Below are positions 1 to 10,227 of a stretch of 64,000 bases of DNA, piece after piece. The translations under genes and the position numbers were made by a program. The stretch is from the NCBI RefSeq assembly GCF_963378095.1, contig NZ_OY726397.1, positions 868,001 to 932,000 on the forward strand. The letters are read 5' to 3'. Source of the stretch: Mycolicibacterium sp. MU0053 (lineage in GTDB: Bacteria > Actinomycetota > Actinomycetes > Mycobacteriales > Mycobacteriaceae). Positions within the stretch are counted from its first letter, which is position 1. The number at the start of each line of letters is the position of its first letter. A model generated the notes under the pieces. That model was not told the DNA's origin, searched no databases, and saw only the letters and a program-made list of their open reading frames with translations.

Positions 1-64
1 GGCCCAGGCGGACATTTGTGTGACCTCGGCAACCATGACCCTGACCCTAGTGAATGATGGAGGG

Positions 65-1513
65 ATGGACATCACCAAGCTGCTGTCATCGGTACCGACC
101 GGCCTGTGGATCGGCGGGGTCGAACGCGAAGCCTCTGCCCAGTTCGACGTGCTCAACCCGGCCACCGGTGAGCTGATCACCAAGGTCGCCGACGCCGCCC
201 CGGCCGACGGCATCGCCGCCGTCGAGGCCGCGATGGCCGTGCAGGACGCGTGGGCCGCGACCGCGCCGCGCGAGCGCGGCGAGATCCTGCGTTCGGTCTT
301 CGAGACCATCACCGCCCACGCCGACGACATCGCCGCGCTGATGACCCTCGAGATGGGCAAGGTGCTTGCGGAGAGCAAGGGCGAGGTCAAGTACGGCGCC
401 GAGTTCTTCCGCTGGTTCGCCGAGGAGGCCGTCCGCATCGACGGCCGTTACACCGGCAGCCCCGCGGGCACCGGCCGCATCCTGGTCAGCAAGGCCCCGG
501 TCGGGTTGTGCTACGCGATCACGCCGTGGAACTTCCCGCTGGCCATGGGAACCCGCAAGATCGGCCCGGCCGTCGCCGCCGGCTGCACCATGATCGTCAA
601 GCCGGCTCAGGAGACCCCGCTGACCATGCTGTTGCTGGCCAAGTTGATGGACGAGGCCGGGCTGCCCAAGGGGGTGTTGTCGGTGCTGCCGACGTCGGAG
701 CCCGGGGTCCTGACGAGCGCCCTGGTCGATGACGGTCGGTTGCGCAAGCTGACGTTCACAGGCTCCACCGGGGTGGGCAAGGCGCTGGTCAAGCAGTCGG
801 CGGACCGGCTGCTGCGGACCTCCATGGAATTGGGCGGCAACGCCCCGTTCATCGTGTTCGACGACGCCGACATCGACGCCGCCGTCGACGGCGCGATCCT
901 GGCCAAGATGCGCAACGGCGGCGAGGCGTGCACGGCCGCCAACCGGTTCCATGTCGCCAACGCGGTGCGAGCGGAGTTCACCGACAAGCTGATCAAGCGG
1001 ATGAGCGAGTTCACCCTCGGCGACGGCCTGGACGACGCGTCGACGCTGGGCCCGCTGATCAACACCAAGCAGGTCAAGACGGTCGAGGACCTGGTGGCCG
1101 ACGCGGTGGCCAAGGGCGCGACGGTCGCGGTGGGCGGCGTGGCCCCGGGCGGCCCCGGCAACTTCTACCCGGCAACCGTGCTCACCGACGTCGCCCCCGG
1201 ATCCCGCATCCTCTCCGAGGAGGTGTTCGGTCCCGTCGCTCCGATCGTCGGATTCGACACCGAGGACGAGGCCATCAAGGTGGCCAACGACACCAAGTAC
1301 GGCCTGGCGGCCTACATCTACACCCAATCGTTGGACCGGGCACTGCGGGTGGCCGAGGCCATCGAATCGGGGATGGTCGGCGTCAACCGGGGCGTGATCT
1401 CCGATGCGGCGGCACCGTTCGGCGGCATCAAGGAGTCCGGCTTCGGGCGCGAGGGCGGTACCGAGGGCATCGAGGAGTACCTCGACACCAAGTACATCGC
1501 GTTCACGCAGTAG
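65..1513 (+). CDS. NAD(P)-dependent aldehyde dehydrogenase, succinate-semialdehyde dehydrogenase type
   Basis: This 482-residue protein is a full-length aldehyde dehydrogenase that most likely oxidises succinate semialdehyde to succinate (the GABA shunt or a related route). The cofactor-binding PWNFP motif follows the N-terminal third. The general base is Glu255 (MELGGNAP) and the catalytic thiol is Cys289 (GGEACTAANRF). The C-terminal PFGGIKESGFGREGG signature is intact. I prefer ATG 65, where family homology begins (MDITKLL), although in-frame GTG 20 and ATG 35 lie upstream and the purine run GGAGGG sits almost against ATG 65. The exact semialdehyde substrate is inferred from family resemblance. 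The gene is convergent with the chorismate mutase and ends 3 bp before its stop. Confidence 0.85.
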   Translation: MDITKLLSSVPTGLWIGGVEREASAQFDVLNPATGELITKVADAAPADGIAAVEAAMAVQDAWAATAPRERGEILRSVFETITAHADDIAALMTLEMGKVLAESKGEVKYGAEFFRWFAEEAVRIDGRYTGSPAGTGRILVSKAPVGLCYAITPWNFPLAMGTRKIGPAVAAGCTMIVKPAQETPLTMLLLAKLMDEAGLPKGVLSVLPTSEPGVLTSALVDDGRLRKLTFTGSTGVGKALVKQSADRLLRTSMELGGNAPFIVFDDADIDAAVDGAILAKMRNGGEACTAANRFHVANAVRAEFTDKLIKRMSEFTLGDGLDDASTLGPLINTKQVKTVEDLVADAVAKGATVAVGGVAPGGPGNFYPATVLTDVAPGSRILSEEVFGPVAPIVGFDTEDEAIKVANDTKYGLAAYIYTQSLDRALRVAEAIESGMVGVNRGVISDAAAPFGGIKESGFGREGGTEGIEEYLDTKYIAFTQ

Positions 1514-1516
1514 TGG

Positions 1517-1834
1517 TCAGTGGCCGAGGCGGCCGCGGCCCATCCGCAGGAGCAGCATCGCCAGGTCTTTGCCTTCGGGGCCGAGCGCGCTGTAGCGCTC
1601 GATGACCTTCATCTCGCGGCTGTGCACCAGTCGGGTGCCGCCGGAGGCCATCCGAGCCTTGCCGATCCGCTTGGACACCTCGGTGCGGCGCTGCACAGCG
1701 GCCAGGATCTCGGCGTCCAGGCGGTCGATCTCGCCGCGCAGGTCGTCGACCTCGGCGGCTTTCGGGGTTTCGGTGCTGTCCACGCTCATCGGGTCATCCT
1801 CTGCGTTCTCGCCGTTGGTGGGTTCTGGTCTCAT
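1517..1834 (-). CDS. Intracellular chorismate mutase (AroQ class)
   Basis: This 105-residue protein has the length and character of the M. tuberculosis intracellular chorismate mutase Rv0948c. It converts chorismate to prephenate for Phe and Tyr synthesis, and in that family it gains activity in a complex with DAHP synthase (AroG). The AroQ helical core starts near residue 30 (LRGEIDRLDAEIL), with active-site candidates in RRTEVSKRIGKARMASGG. The short C-terminal RMGRGRLGH matches the segment that contacts AroG in the characterised enzyme. The first 28 residues look disordered and the start could be the internal ATG at residue 16 (MSVDST). The order chorismate mutase then divergent uvrD1 is the standard mycobacterial arrangement. 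Confidence 0.92.
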   Translation of the reverse strand: MRPEPTNGENAEDDPMSVDSTETPKAAEVDDLRGEIDRLDAEILAAVQRRTEVSKRIGKARMASGGTRLVHSREMKVIERYSALGPEGKDLAMLLLRMGRGRLGH

Positions 1835-1973
1835 TCGGAGTATCCGGCCTCACACACCAGAGAAGCAGCAGCTGAGCACGAATCGAGTGTGCCACTAAGG
1901 GCCGGGCCAGCGCAAAGTGCTGTTCGGGCGGGGTGGGGCGGTGTCGGGGTGGAGCGGTAGGTTTACAGGCGAT

Positions 1974-4307
1974 ATGACTTCGTTTTCACCGTCCGCGGCC
2001 ACCGACACAGATCAACTTCTCGACGGCCTCAACCCGCAGCAGCGCCAAGCCGTCCTGCACGCGGGTGCGCCCCTGTTGATCGTGGCCGGCGCGGGCTCGG
2101 GGAAGACGGCCGTGCTGACCCGGCGGATCGCCTACCTGTTGGCCGCCCGCGACGCCGGGGTCGGGCAGATCCTGGCGATCACGTTCACCAACAAAGCCGC
2201 CGCGGAGATGCGGGAGCGGGTCGAACAGTTGGTCGGGCCGCGGGCCCGCGCCATGTGGGTCTCGACGTTCCACTCCACCTGCGTGCGGATCCTGCGCAAC
2301 CAGGCCTCGCTGGTGCCCGGGCTCAACTCGAACTTCTCGATCTACGACGCCGACGACTCGCGCCGCCTGCTGATGATGATCGCCAAGGACATGGGCCTCG
2401 ACGTCAAGCGCTACTCGCCGCGCCTGCTGGCCAACTCGATCTCCAACCTGAAGAACGAGTTGATCGACCCCGAGCAGGCCGTCGCCGAACTCAGCGACGT
2501 GTCCGACGATCTGCACCGCACGGTCGCCGCGGTCTACGGCGAGTACCAGCGGCGCTTGCGGACGGCCAACGCGCTGGACTTCGACGACCTGATCGGCGAG
2601 ACCGTCGGCATTCTGCAGGCCTTCCCGCAGATCGCGCAGTACTACCGCCGCCGGTTCCGGCACATCCTGGTCGACGAGTACCAGGACACCAACCACGCGC
2701 AGTACGCGCTGGTGCGCGAACTCGTCGGCACCGAGGCGACGCAGGACGGGATCGAGCCGGGCGAACTGTGCGTGGTCGGTGACGCGGATCAGTCCATCTA
2801 TGCCTTCCGCGGCGCGACGATCCGCAACATCGAGGACTTCGAACGCGACTTCCCCAACGCCACCACGATCCTGCTCGAACAGAACTACCGATCCACGCAG
2901 AACATCCTGACCGCGGCCAACGCCGTCATCTCCCGGAACTCGGGGCGACGGGAGAAGCGGCTGTGGACCGAGGAAGGCGAGGGTGAGCTGATCGTCGGCT
3001 ACGTCGCCGACAACGAGCACGACGAGGCGCGCTTCGTCGCCGAGGAGATCGACGCCCTGGCCGACAAGGGTGCGATCAGCTATAACGACGTCGCGGTTTT
3101 CTACCGCACCAACAACTCTTCGCGCGCGCTGGAAGAAGTCTTCATCCGTGCCGGGATTCCGTACAAAGTGGTTGGGGGAGTGCGCTTTTACGAGCGCAAG
3201 GAGATTCGCGACATCGTCGCCTACCTGCGGGTGCTGGACAACCCGGGCGACTCGGTGAGCATGCGACGGATTCTCAACACCCCCCGGCGCGGCATCGGTG
3301 ACCGGGCCGAGGCCTGCGTCGCGGTCTATGCCGAGAACACCGGCGCGAGCTTCAACGAGGCCCTGCAGGCCGCCGCCGCGGGCAAGGTGCCGATGCTCAA
3401 CAGCCGTTCGGAGAAGGCGATCGCGGCGTTCGTGGAGTTGCTCGACAGTCTGCGCGGCAAGCTCGGCGACGCACTCGGCGACCTGGTGGAGGCCGTGCTC
3501 GACCGCACCGGGTACCGGCAGACGCTGGAATCCTCGTCCGACCCGCAGGATCTGGCGCGGCTGGACAACCTGAACGAACTCGTCAGCGTGGCACACGAAT
3601 TCAGCATCGACCGGGCGAACGCGGCCGCCCTCGCCGAGGACACCGGGCCCGTCGACGAGGACGTTCCCGACATCGGCATCCTCGCCGAGTTCCTCGAGCG
3701 GGTTTCGCTTGTCGCCGACACCGACGAGATCCCCGAGCACGGTTCGGGAGTGGTGACGATGATGACGCTGCACACCGCCAAGGGCCTGGAATTCCCGGTC
3801 GTGTTCGTCACCGGCTGGGAGGACGGCATGTTCCCCCACATGCGGGCCTTGGGCGACCCGGCCGAACTCTCCGAGGAACGCCGACTCGCCTACGTCGGGA
3901 TCACCCGGGCCCGGCAGCGCCTTTACCTGAGCCGCGCCAAGGTGCGCTCGTCGTGGGGCCAGCCGATGCTCAACCCGGAGTCGCGCTTCCTGCGCGAGAT
4001 CCCGGAGGAATTGATCGACTGGCGACGTACCGAGCAGAGCTCGGGATTCAGTGCGCCGGGCCGACTTTCGGGAAGCGGAGGCGCCTCATTCGGTGGCCCG
4101 GCGCGCCCGGCCCCGAACCGGTCGGCCGCCCGCAACCGCCCGCTGGTGGTGCTGGAACCGGGCGACCGGGTCACCCACGACAAGTACGGCCTGGGTCGGG
4201 TCGAGGAGGTCAGCGGGGCCGGCGAGTCGGCGATGTCGTTGATCGACTTCGGCAGCGCCGGACGGGTCAAGCTGATGCACAACCACGCCCCGATCAGCAA
4301 GCTGTAG
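1974..4307 (+). CDS. uvrD1: ATP-dependent DNA helicase UvrD1/PcrA
   Basis: This 777-residue superfamily 1A helicase unwinds DNA 3' to 5' in nucleotide excision repair. In mycobacteria the orthologue partners with Ku. Walker A (AGAGSGKT) lies near residue 40, followed by TFTNKAAAEM (Ia), DEYQDTN (Walker B), QNYRS (IV) and VTMMTLHTAKGLEF (V). After a glycine/serine linker the C-terminus carries the Tudor-like module of PcrA-type helicases (about residues 725-777, LEPGDRVTHDKYGLGRV). I chose ATG 1974 because the conserved QLLDGLNPQQRQAV begins a few residues later. The in-frame GTG-type extension from 1917 is low-complexity. It is divergent from the chorismate mutase and ends 1 bp from the convergent membrane-protein gene. 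Confidence 0.95.
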   Translation: MTSFSPSAATDTDQLLDGLNPQQRQAVLHAGAPLLIVAGAGSGKTAVLTRRIAYLLAARDAGVGQILAITFTNKAAAEMRERVEQLVGPRARAMWVSTFHSTCVRILRNQASLVPGLNSNFSIYDADDSRRLLMMIAKDMGLDVKRYSPRLLANSISNLKNELIDPEQAVAELSDVSDDLHRTVAAVYGEYQRRLRTANALDFDDLIGETVGILQAFPQIAQYYRRRFRHILVDEYQDTNHAQYALVRELVGTEATQDGIEPGELCVVGDADQSIYAFRGATIRNIEDFERDFPNATTILLEQNYRSTQNILTAANAVISRNSGRREKRLWTEEGEGELIVGYVADNEHDEARFVAEEIDALADKGAISYNDVAVFYRTNNSSRALEEVFIRAGIPYKVVGGVRFYERKEIRDIVAYLRVLDNPGDSVSMRRILNTPRRGIGDRAEACVAVYAENTGASFNEALQAAAAGKVPMLNSRSEKAIAAFVELLDSLRGKLGDALGDLVEAVLDRTGYRQTLESSSDPQDLARLDNLNELVSVAHEFSIDRANAAALAEDTGPVDEDVPDIGILAEFLERVSLVADTDEIPEHGSGVVTMMTLHTAKGLEFPVVFVTGWEDGMFPHMRALGDPAELSEERRLAYVGITRARQRLYLSRAKVRSSWGQPMLNPESRFLREIPEELIDWRRTEQSSGFSAPGRLSGSGGASFGGPARPAPNRSAARNRPLVVLEPGDRVTHDKYGLGRVEEVSGAGESAMSLIDFGSAGRVKLMHNHAPISKL

Positions 4308-4308
4308 G

Positions 4309-4890
4309 TCAGCTCGGATCGTTGGCCCAGCGCTTGGTCGCGGGCAGCAGGGCCAGGACGGCGCTGGCGATCGGTAGCGCCGGAATGGCGTACACCACCC
4401 ACGGTATCTGCGCGCCCGCAATGAACACGCCGCCGAAACCCAACAGTGCGACCACCGCCCCGACGGCGATCAAGTAGCGACCCACCGCGCGGCGCATGAG
4501 CAGCAGCACAACGCCCGTCGTGGTGGCCGCGGCGAACACGAACGCCAGGAAAGCGACTGCGGCACAGAACAATCGGTCGGTGCTCCACCAGCCCGTGATG
4601 AGACTGGTCGCCAGCACCAGGGTGGCCCAACCGCTGACCATGGCGGTCACACACGCGGCCACCGCGGTGCTGGGTCGCGGCGTTTTGGGCTCGGCGTCCG
4701 GCAGCGCCGGGAAAGCGCCGGTGGGGGCGCGTCGGATGATGCCGGTTCGGGTGTCGTCGGTGTGACCGGTGGGCGCGCGCCGGATGATCCGGGTTTCGGC
4801 ACCCGAGGGATGTTCTGGTGGAGCAGGAGTGGGCGGTTCGGCCACCGGCTCAGCCGGCGTAGCCGCCGACGCTGATGCCTCGCTGGGCAA
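4309..4890 (-). CDS. Proline-rich membrane protein of unknown function
   Basis: I do not recognise a named family. The N-terminal 75 residues are Pro/Ala/Glu-rich and contain two copies of IIRRAPTG. The C-terminal half has about four hydrophobic segments (VAACVTAMVSGWATLVLATSL, LFCAAVAFLAFVFAAATTTG, YLIAVGAVVALLGFGGVFI, VVYAIPALPIASAVLALL). It overlaps the 3' end of the M23 peptidase gene by 41 bp if TTG 4890 is the start. GTG 4845, just past the peptidase stop, is an equally plausible start (178 aa), and neither has a clear ribosome-binding site. It probably forms an operon with the peptidase. The repeated RRAPTG tract could be a cytoplasmic docking motif, which is inference only. Confidence 0.65.
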   Translation of the reverse strand: MPSEASASAATPAEPVAEPPTPAPPEHPSGAETRIIRRAPTGHTDDTRTGIIRRAPTGAFPALPDAEPKTPRPSTAVAACVTAMVSGWATLVLATSLITGWWSTDRLFCAAVAFLAFVFAAATTTGVVLLLMRRAVGRYLIAVGAVVALLGFGGVFIAGAQIPWVVYAIPALPIASAVLALLPATKRWANDPS

Positions 4891-5809
4891 GCCACGGCAC
4901 AGGGTCGATGCGGTCGGTGCCGTTGGGCATGACCTCGAAGTGGCAGTGCGGCCCGGTCGAGAAGCCGCGGTTGCCGATGGTGGCGATCTGGTCGCCGGCC
5001 ATGACGGCTTGGCCGACGCTGACGGTCCAGGTGTTCACGTGTCCGTAGAGCGTCACGGTGCCGTCGCGGTGACGCAGTTTCACCAGCGCGCCGTAACCGG
5101 CGGTCGGGCCGGCCTCGATGACCACGCCGTCGCTCACCGCGTAGATCGGGGTGCCGATGGGGCCGGCGATGTCGACGCCGGCGTGCAGGGCACCCCAGCG
5201 GTAACCGAAGCCCGAGGTGAAGATCCCGTTGGTCGGCTTGACGAACAGGGGGGCGGCCAGCCGGGCCTCGCGCTCGGCGCGCTCCTGCGCGTACGCGACG
5301 CCCTTGGCGAGTTCCTCCGAGTGCACGCTGCTGTGCGCCGCCGGGGTCACGCTGACGACCTGCATGCCGCGCGGGGTTTCGCCGGCGTTGGCGCTGGGTA
5401 CTGTCACGTCCGAGGACAGCACGGCCGTCGCGGAGGCCTCGTCGGACGGGTTGATGGCGGTGTGGGCTGCGGCCGCGGCGGCCCCGGCGGCCATCGCGGC
5501 GATCATCACGCGGCCCTTCAGGGCGCTGGCGGCGGGCTTGCGGTGCAGGCCGCCGCCACTCACGCGGGGAATGATGTCGGTGGCGTCGGGATCGTGGATG
5601 ACGTTCAGATCCATCCGGCGCATCAGCGTCAACGGCATCTCGTCGGTGTCGACGACGTCGTCGAGTTCGGGTGCGCGCAGGATTTCGGCCGCGGAGTCGA
5701 AGGCGCCGGCGTGAAAGTCGAGGTCATCGAGGCTGCCGAACTCATTGAACGGCAGGATGTCCGTTACTTCGGTCGCGTGGAGATCCACCTTGCTTTGGGG
5801 GGCGTTCAT
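4850..5809 (-). CDS. M23-family (LytM) peptidase, Rv0950c-like
   Basis: This 319-residue protein is a membrane-anchored zinc metallopeptidase-fold protein that acts on, or senses, peptidoglycan. Residues 1-90 are acidic and cytoplasmic in character, a hydrophobic Ala-rich segment follows (MIAAMAAGAAAAAAHTAI), and the LytM domain fills the C-terminal 130 residues. Zinc ligands are visible in HAGVDIAG (HxxxD) and HCHFEV (HxH), and YGHV is also present, so the active site looks complete. I chose ATG 5809 because the extension upstream to 5974 covers intergenic sequence containing Crp-like sites. It is divergent from sucC and may share regulation with it. Confidence 0.88.
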   Translation of the reverse strand: MNAPQSKVDLHATEVTDILPFNEFGSLDDLDFHAGAFDSAAEILRAPELDDVVDTDEMPLTLMRRMDLNVIHDPDATDIIPRVSGGGLHRKPAASALKGRVMIAAMAAGAAAAAAHTAINPSDEASATAVLSSDVTVPSANAGETPRGMQVVSVTPAAHSSVHSEELAKGVAYAQERAEREARLAAPLFVKPTNGIFTSGFGYRWGALHAGVDIAGPIGTPIYAVSDGVVIEAGPTAGYGALVKLRHRDGTVTLYGHVNTWTVSVGQAVMAGDQIATIGNRGFSTGPHCHFEVMPNGTDRIDPVPWLAQRGISVGGYAG

Positions 5810-5959
5810 CGCGGTTCCCGCACGTGAGCGCGGTGCCGAGCGATGCGTTGCCAACCTGAAACGTCCCTTGCGTCGTGACCAAAGCGTTATCGAAGCCGAG
5901 AGAGACGTTAACCAAATTCCAATGGAGGTGGCAACCCAAGAAGGTATTCCGCCGCAGAA

Positions 5960-6001
5960 TGTGACTTGTATCACGAATGCCGGGCGGTGACATGTACCAC
6001 A
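5960..6001. promoter_or_regulatory. Two tandem Crp-like sites between the M23 peptidase gene and sucC
   Basis: TGTGACTTGTATCACG (5960-5975) matches the mycobacterial Crp consensus TGTGA-N6-TCACA at all but the last base. A second, weaker copy, GGTGACATGTACCACA, lies at 5986-6001. The centres are 26 bp apart. They stand 116-157 bp before sucC and about 150-190 bp before the divergent peptidase start, in a 307-bp gap with no other gene. cAMP-Crp control of one or both genes is inferred from the motif. Confidence 0.6.
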
Positions 6002-6116
6002 AGAGCGGTGGGCGGTGCGAGTCTGTCGCAGCCGTGTCGATAAAGTTCCCCGAGGCTTTGCGCCTCAAACGTCATCGCCGTCAAGCCGGCAGCGACTGTG
6101 CCCCAGTTAGGAAGCT

Positions 6117-7280
6117 ATGGATCTTTTCGAATACCAGGCGAAGGAACTGTTCGCCAAGCACAACGTCCCGACCACACCCGGTCGCGTCACCGATTCTGCC
6201 GACGAGGCCAAGGCGATCGCCGAGGAGATCGGCAAGCCCGTGATGGTCAAGGCGCAGGTCAAGGTCGGCGGCCGCGGTAAGGCCGGCGGCGTGAAGTTCG
6301 CTGCCACCCCCGACGACGCGCTCACGCATGCCGGCAACATCCTCGGCCTGGACATCAAGGGCCACGTCGTGAAGAAGCTCCTGGTCGCCGAGGCCAGCGA
6401 CATCGCCGAGGAGTACTACATCTCCTTCCTGCTCGATCGGGCCAACCGCACCTACCTGGCGATGTGCTCGGTCGAGGGCGGCATGGAGATCGAAGAGGTT
6501 GCCGCCACCAAGCCCGAGCGGCTTGCCAAGGTTGCCGTCGACGCCGTCAAGGGTGTCGACCTCGCCACCGCGCGCTCGATCGCCGAGCAGGGGCACCTGC
6601 CCGCCGAGGTGCTCGACGCCGCTGCGGTGACGATCCAGAAGCTGTGGGAGGTCTTCGTCGCCGAGGACGCCACGCTGGTTGAGGTCAACCCGTTGGTGCG
6701 CACGCCGGACGACAAGATCCTGGCGCTCGACGGCAAGGTGACCCTCGACGCCAACGCCGACTTCCGGCAGCCCGGTCACGCCGAGTTCGAGGACAAGGAC
6801 GCCGCGGACCCGCTGGAGCAGAAGGCCAAGGAGAACGACCTCAACTACGTCAAGCTCGACGGGCAGGTCGGCATCATCGGCAACGGTGCCGGGCTGGTCA
6901 TGTCGACGCTGGACGTCGTGGCCTACGCCGGGGAGAACCACGGCGGGGTCAAGCCGGCCAACTTCCTGGACATCGGTGGTGGCGCCTCGGCCGAGGTGAT
7001 GGCCGCCGGCCTCGACGTCATCCTGAACGACTCACAGGTCAAGAGCGTGTTCGTCAACGTCTTCGGGGGCATCACCGCGTGCGACGCGGTGGCCAACGGA
7101 ATCGTCCAGGCGCTGCAGATCCTCGGCGACGAGGCCAACAAGCCGCTCGTGGTGCGGTTGGACGGCAACAACGTCGAGGAGGGTCGCCGCATCCTGTCCG
7201 AGGCCAATCACCCGCTGGTGATCCAGGCCGACACGATGGACTCGGGTGCCGACAAGGCCGCCGAGCTGGCGAGCAAGTAA
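6117..7280 (+). CDS. sucC: Succinyl-CoA synthetase beta subunit (ADP-forming)
   Basis: This is a full-length 387-residue beta subunit with an ATP-grasp N-terminal domain ([12 protein letters not shown]) and a C-terminal CoA-ligase-type domain ([41 protein letters not shown]). With SucD it interconverts succinyl-CoA and succinate with substrate-level phosphorylation in the TCA cycle. It is translated just ahead of sucD, 12 bp away. The start ATG follows GGAAG closely. Two Crp-like sites upstream suggest cAMP-responsive transcription. Confidence 0.97.
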   Translation: MDLFEYQAKELFAKHNVPTTPGRVTDSADEAKAIAEEIGKPVMVKAQVKVGGRGKAGGVKFAATPDDALTHAGNILGLDIKGHVVKKLLVAEASDIAEEYYISFLLDRANRTYLAMCSVEGGMEIEEVAATKPERLAKVAVDAVKGVDLATARSIAEQGHLPAEVLDAAAVTIQKLWEVFVAEDATLVEVNPLVRTPDDKILALDGKVTLDANADFRQPGHAEFEDKDAADPLEQKAKENDLNYVKLDGQVGIIGNGAGLVMSTLDVVAYAGENHGGVKPANFLDIGGGASAEVMAAGLDVILNDSQVKSVFVNVFGGITACDAVANGIVQALQILGDEANKPLVVRLDGNNVEEGRRILSEANHPLVIQADTMDSGADKAAELASK

Positions 7281-7292
7281 GGGAGGGTTGCA

Positions 7293-8195
<903 letters not shown>

Positions 8196-8207
8196 TTTCC
8201 CGCCCCC

Positions 8208-8301
8208 TTGCGCAACCCCCTCTTGCGCAACCCCCTCTTGCGCGAGCGTGCGTGTCCCCGCGGCGACACACCGTCGTTGTCGCGGGACCACGCACGCTCG
8301 C
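8208..8301. terminator. Bidirectional hairpin region with short direct repeats after sucD
   Basis: A 15-bp unit TTGCGCAACCCCCTC occurs at 8208-8222 and 8223-8237 and begins a third time. It runs into an inverted repeat whose outer arms are GCGAGCGTGCGTG (8242-8254) and CACGCACGCTCGC (8289-8301). The inner stem is imperfect. The element lies between convergent sucD and the S9 peptidase gene and most likely terminates both. A related hairpin stands at 25920-25964. Confidence 0.6.
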
Positions 8302-8324
8302 CGAGATGGGGCCGGGCTCGGATG

Positions 8325-10208
8325 TCAGACCCGGCCGCCCAGCTGCTGGGCCAGAAACCGCTCGACCGCGTGGTACATGTCGATTTGGTTGTCCGGGTTG
8401 AGGAATCCGTGCCCCTCGTCCTGCTTGACCAGGTACTCGACCTCCACGCCGCGGGCACGCAGGGCCTCGACCATGTTGTCCGATTCGGCTTGCACCACCC
8501 GAGAGTCGTTGGCGCCCTGCACCACCAGCAGCGGCGTGCGGATCTTCTCGACGTAGCTGATCGGTGAACGGGCCAGCATGTCGGCTTCCTGCTCCGGGTC
8601 CGACGGGTCGCCGACATACCGGTGCCAGTTGTTGGCCAGGAAGCGCCGGCCGACGTTCGGCAGGGTTCGCATGAAGTTGGCGAGATTCGACACCCCGACA
8701 TAGTCGATGGCCGCGGCGAACACCTCCGGGGTGAATGTCACCCCCACCAGCGCCGCGTAGCCGCCGTAGGAACCGCCGAAGATCGCCACCCGGTCGCGGT
8801 CGGTGTAACCGCGCTCGACGGCCCAGTCCACGGCGTCGATAAGGTCGTCGTGCATCCGGCCGGCGAACTCGCCGACCGCCGCCTTCGTGAAGGCCTTGCC
8901 GTAGCCGGTCGAGCCGCGAAAGTTGACCTGCAGCACCGCGTATCCGCGGTTGGCCAGCAGCTGCACCTCCGGCTGGAAACTCCAGGCGTCGCGAGCCCAC
9001 GGCCCGCCATGGACCAACAACACCGTCGGCAACCCCGCCGGGTCGATCCCGACCGGCAGTGTCAGATACCCGTGCAGTTCCAGCCCGTCGCGCGCAGGAA
9101 TGGTGACCGGTGTCATCGGGGCCAGCGCATCGGGGTCCAGGCGCGGATAGGGTCGGAACAGCAGCCGGCTCGCGCCGGTGGCGTGGTTGTAGAAGTAGGT
9201 GACGGCGGGGTCGCGGTCGTGGGTGAAGCTCACCACCCAGTGCTGCCCGCTGTCGTCGGACGAGATCCCCGCCAGGTCACCGTCCGACAACTTGGACAGA
9301 TTGTCCAGTACCGCAGCGAAATTCGCGTCCAGCGGGTGGATGACCTGACGTTCGCCGTAGTAGCGTGCGCCGAGCAGTTCTCCGGTGCGCGCACCGAGGA
9401 TCAGCGGCGTGGGCAGGCCCAACTGGACGGACAGTTCGAGGGTGGGATGGCTGTCGATCTCGGTCTCCGCGCCCGACTCGACGTCGACGCGGACCAACCG
9501 GGTGCGGTCGCTGCCCTTGTTGGACCCGACCCAGATGCCGGTGCCGTCGGGGGTGATCTCGGTGGGGTAGACGCCCACCGGGTAGTCGACGCCCGCATAG
9601 CGCGCGATGGGCCGCAGCGTCCCGGATGCCTTGTCCCAGTGCGACAGTTCGATGTCACCGTCGGCAGTCATGGCCGAGTTGAACAGTTCGCCGTTGCGAC
9701 TGCACAGCCACTCCATGATGTTGCCGGGGTTCTCCGCCAGCAGCGTGAGTTCGCCGGTGGCGATGTCGAGTTCGTAGGGGTCGAACAGTTCGGGGTTGCG
9801 CTTGTTGAGTTGGACGATCGCCTTGCCGGGCCGGCCCTTGGGCAGCGTGAGCATGGAGCGCACCCCGGGAAACGGGGTGAGGTCGACGGCGGGCGCGTCG
9901 GGGTCCTCGAGGTCGACGCGGTAGACATGCCAGTTCTCGTTGCCACCGCCGTCTTGCAGATAGAGCAGCCAGCGTGGGTCATCGGTCCAGTGGTAGACGA
10001 CTACGCTACGGGTCGCGTCGGCCGTGACACAGCGCGCGGGACCCGCCAATTCACCTGCTGCACTGATGTTTTGCACCCACACGTTGAGGCGGTCGTTGCG
10101 CCACGGCGCGAGATAGGCGATGCGGTTCCCGTCCGGAGACATGGTGGCCAGGAAGCGCTCTGGTGGGCTGAAGAAGTCCTCGACCGAGATGAGTTCGGGG
10201 AGGGCCAT
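8325..10208 (-). CDS. S9-family prolyl oligopeptidase-type serine peptidase
   Basis: This 627-residue protein pairs an N-terminal beta-propeller-like region (about residues 15-370) with a C-terminal alpha/beta-hydrolase domain. The nucleophile Ser lies in FGGSYGGYAAL, and the acid and base are likely the Asp of VQGANDSRV and the His of DEGHGFLN. It probably cleaves small peptides or acyl-amino acids. It has no signal peptide. It starts 19 bp downstream of the TetR gene on the same strand, so the two form an operon. TetR autoregulation through the twin operators at 10862-10901 would then control this peptidase as well. Confidence 0.88.
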   Translation of the reverse strand: MALPELISVEDFFSPPERFLATMSPDGNRIAYLAPWRNDRLNVWVQNISAAGELAGPARCVTADATRSVVVYHWTDDPRWLLYLQDGGGNENWHVYRVDLEDPDAPAVDLTPFPGVRSMLTLPKGRPGKAIVQLNKRNPELFDPYELDIATGELTLLAENPGNIMEWLCSRNGELFNSAMTADGDIELSHWDKASGTLRPIARYAGVDYPVGVYPTEITPDGTGIWVGSNKGSDRTRLVRVDVESGAETEIDSHPTLELSVQLGLPTPLILGARTGELLGARYYGERQVIHPLDANFAAVLDNLSKLSDGDLAGISSDDSGQHWVVSFTHDRDPAVTYFYNHATGASRLLFRPYPRLDPDALAPMTPVTIPARDGLELHGYLTLPVGIDPAGLPTVLLVHGGPWARDAWSFQPEVQLLANRGYAVLQVNFRGSTGYGKAFTKAAVGEFAGRMHDDLIDAVDWAVERGYTDRDRVAIFGGSYGGYAALVGVTFTPEVFAAAIDYVGVSNLANFMRTLPNVGRRFLANNWHRYVGDPSDPEQEADMLARSPISYVEKIRTPLLVVQGANDSRVVQAESDNMVEALRARGVEVEYLVKQDEGHGFLNPDNQIDMYHAVERFLAQQLGGRV

Positions 10209-10227
10209 GGTGAGTCCTTTCGGTGGA

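Noticed and set aside
86..1327. A 413-codon minus-strand open frame across the aldehyde dehydrogenase gene
   Set aside because: It is antisense to a full-length, motif-complete enzyme and its translation is an Arg/Gly/His/Val-rich composition typical of mirror frames in high-G+C DNA.
1986..3839. A 617-codon minus-strand open frame across uvrD1
   Set aside because: Its composition (Val, Arg, Gly, Asp repeats) and complete overlap with a conserved helicase mark it as a shadow.
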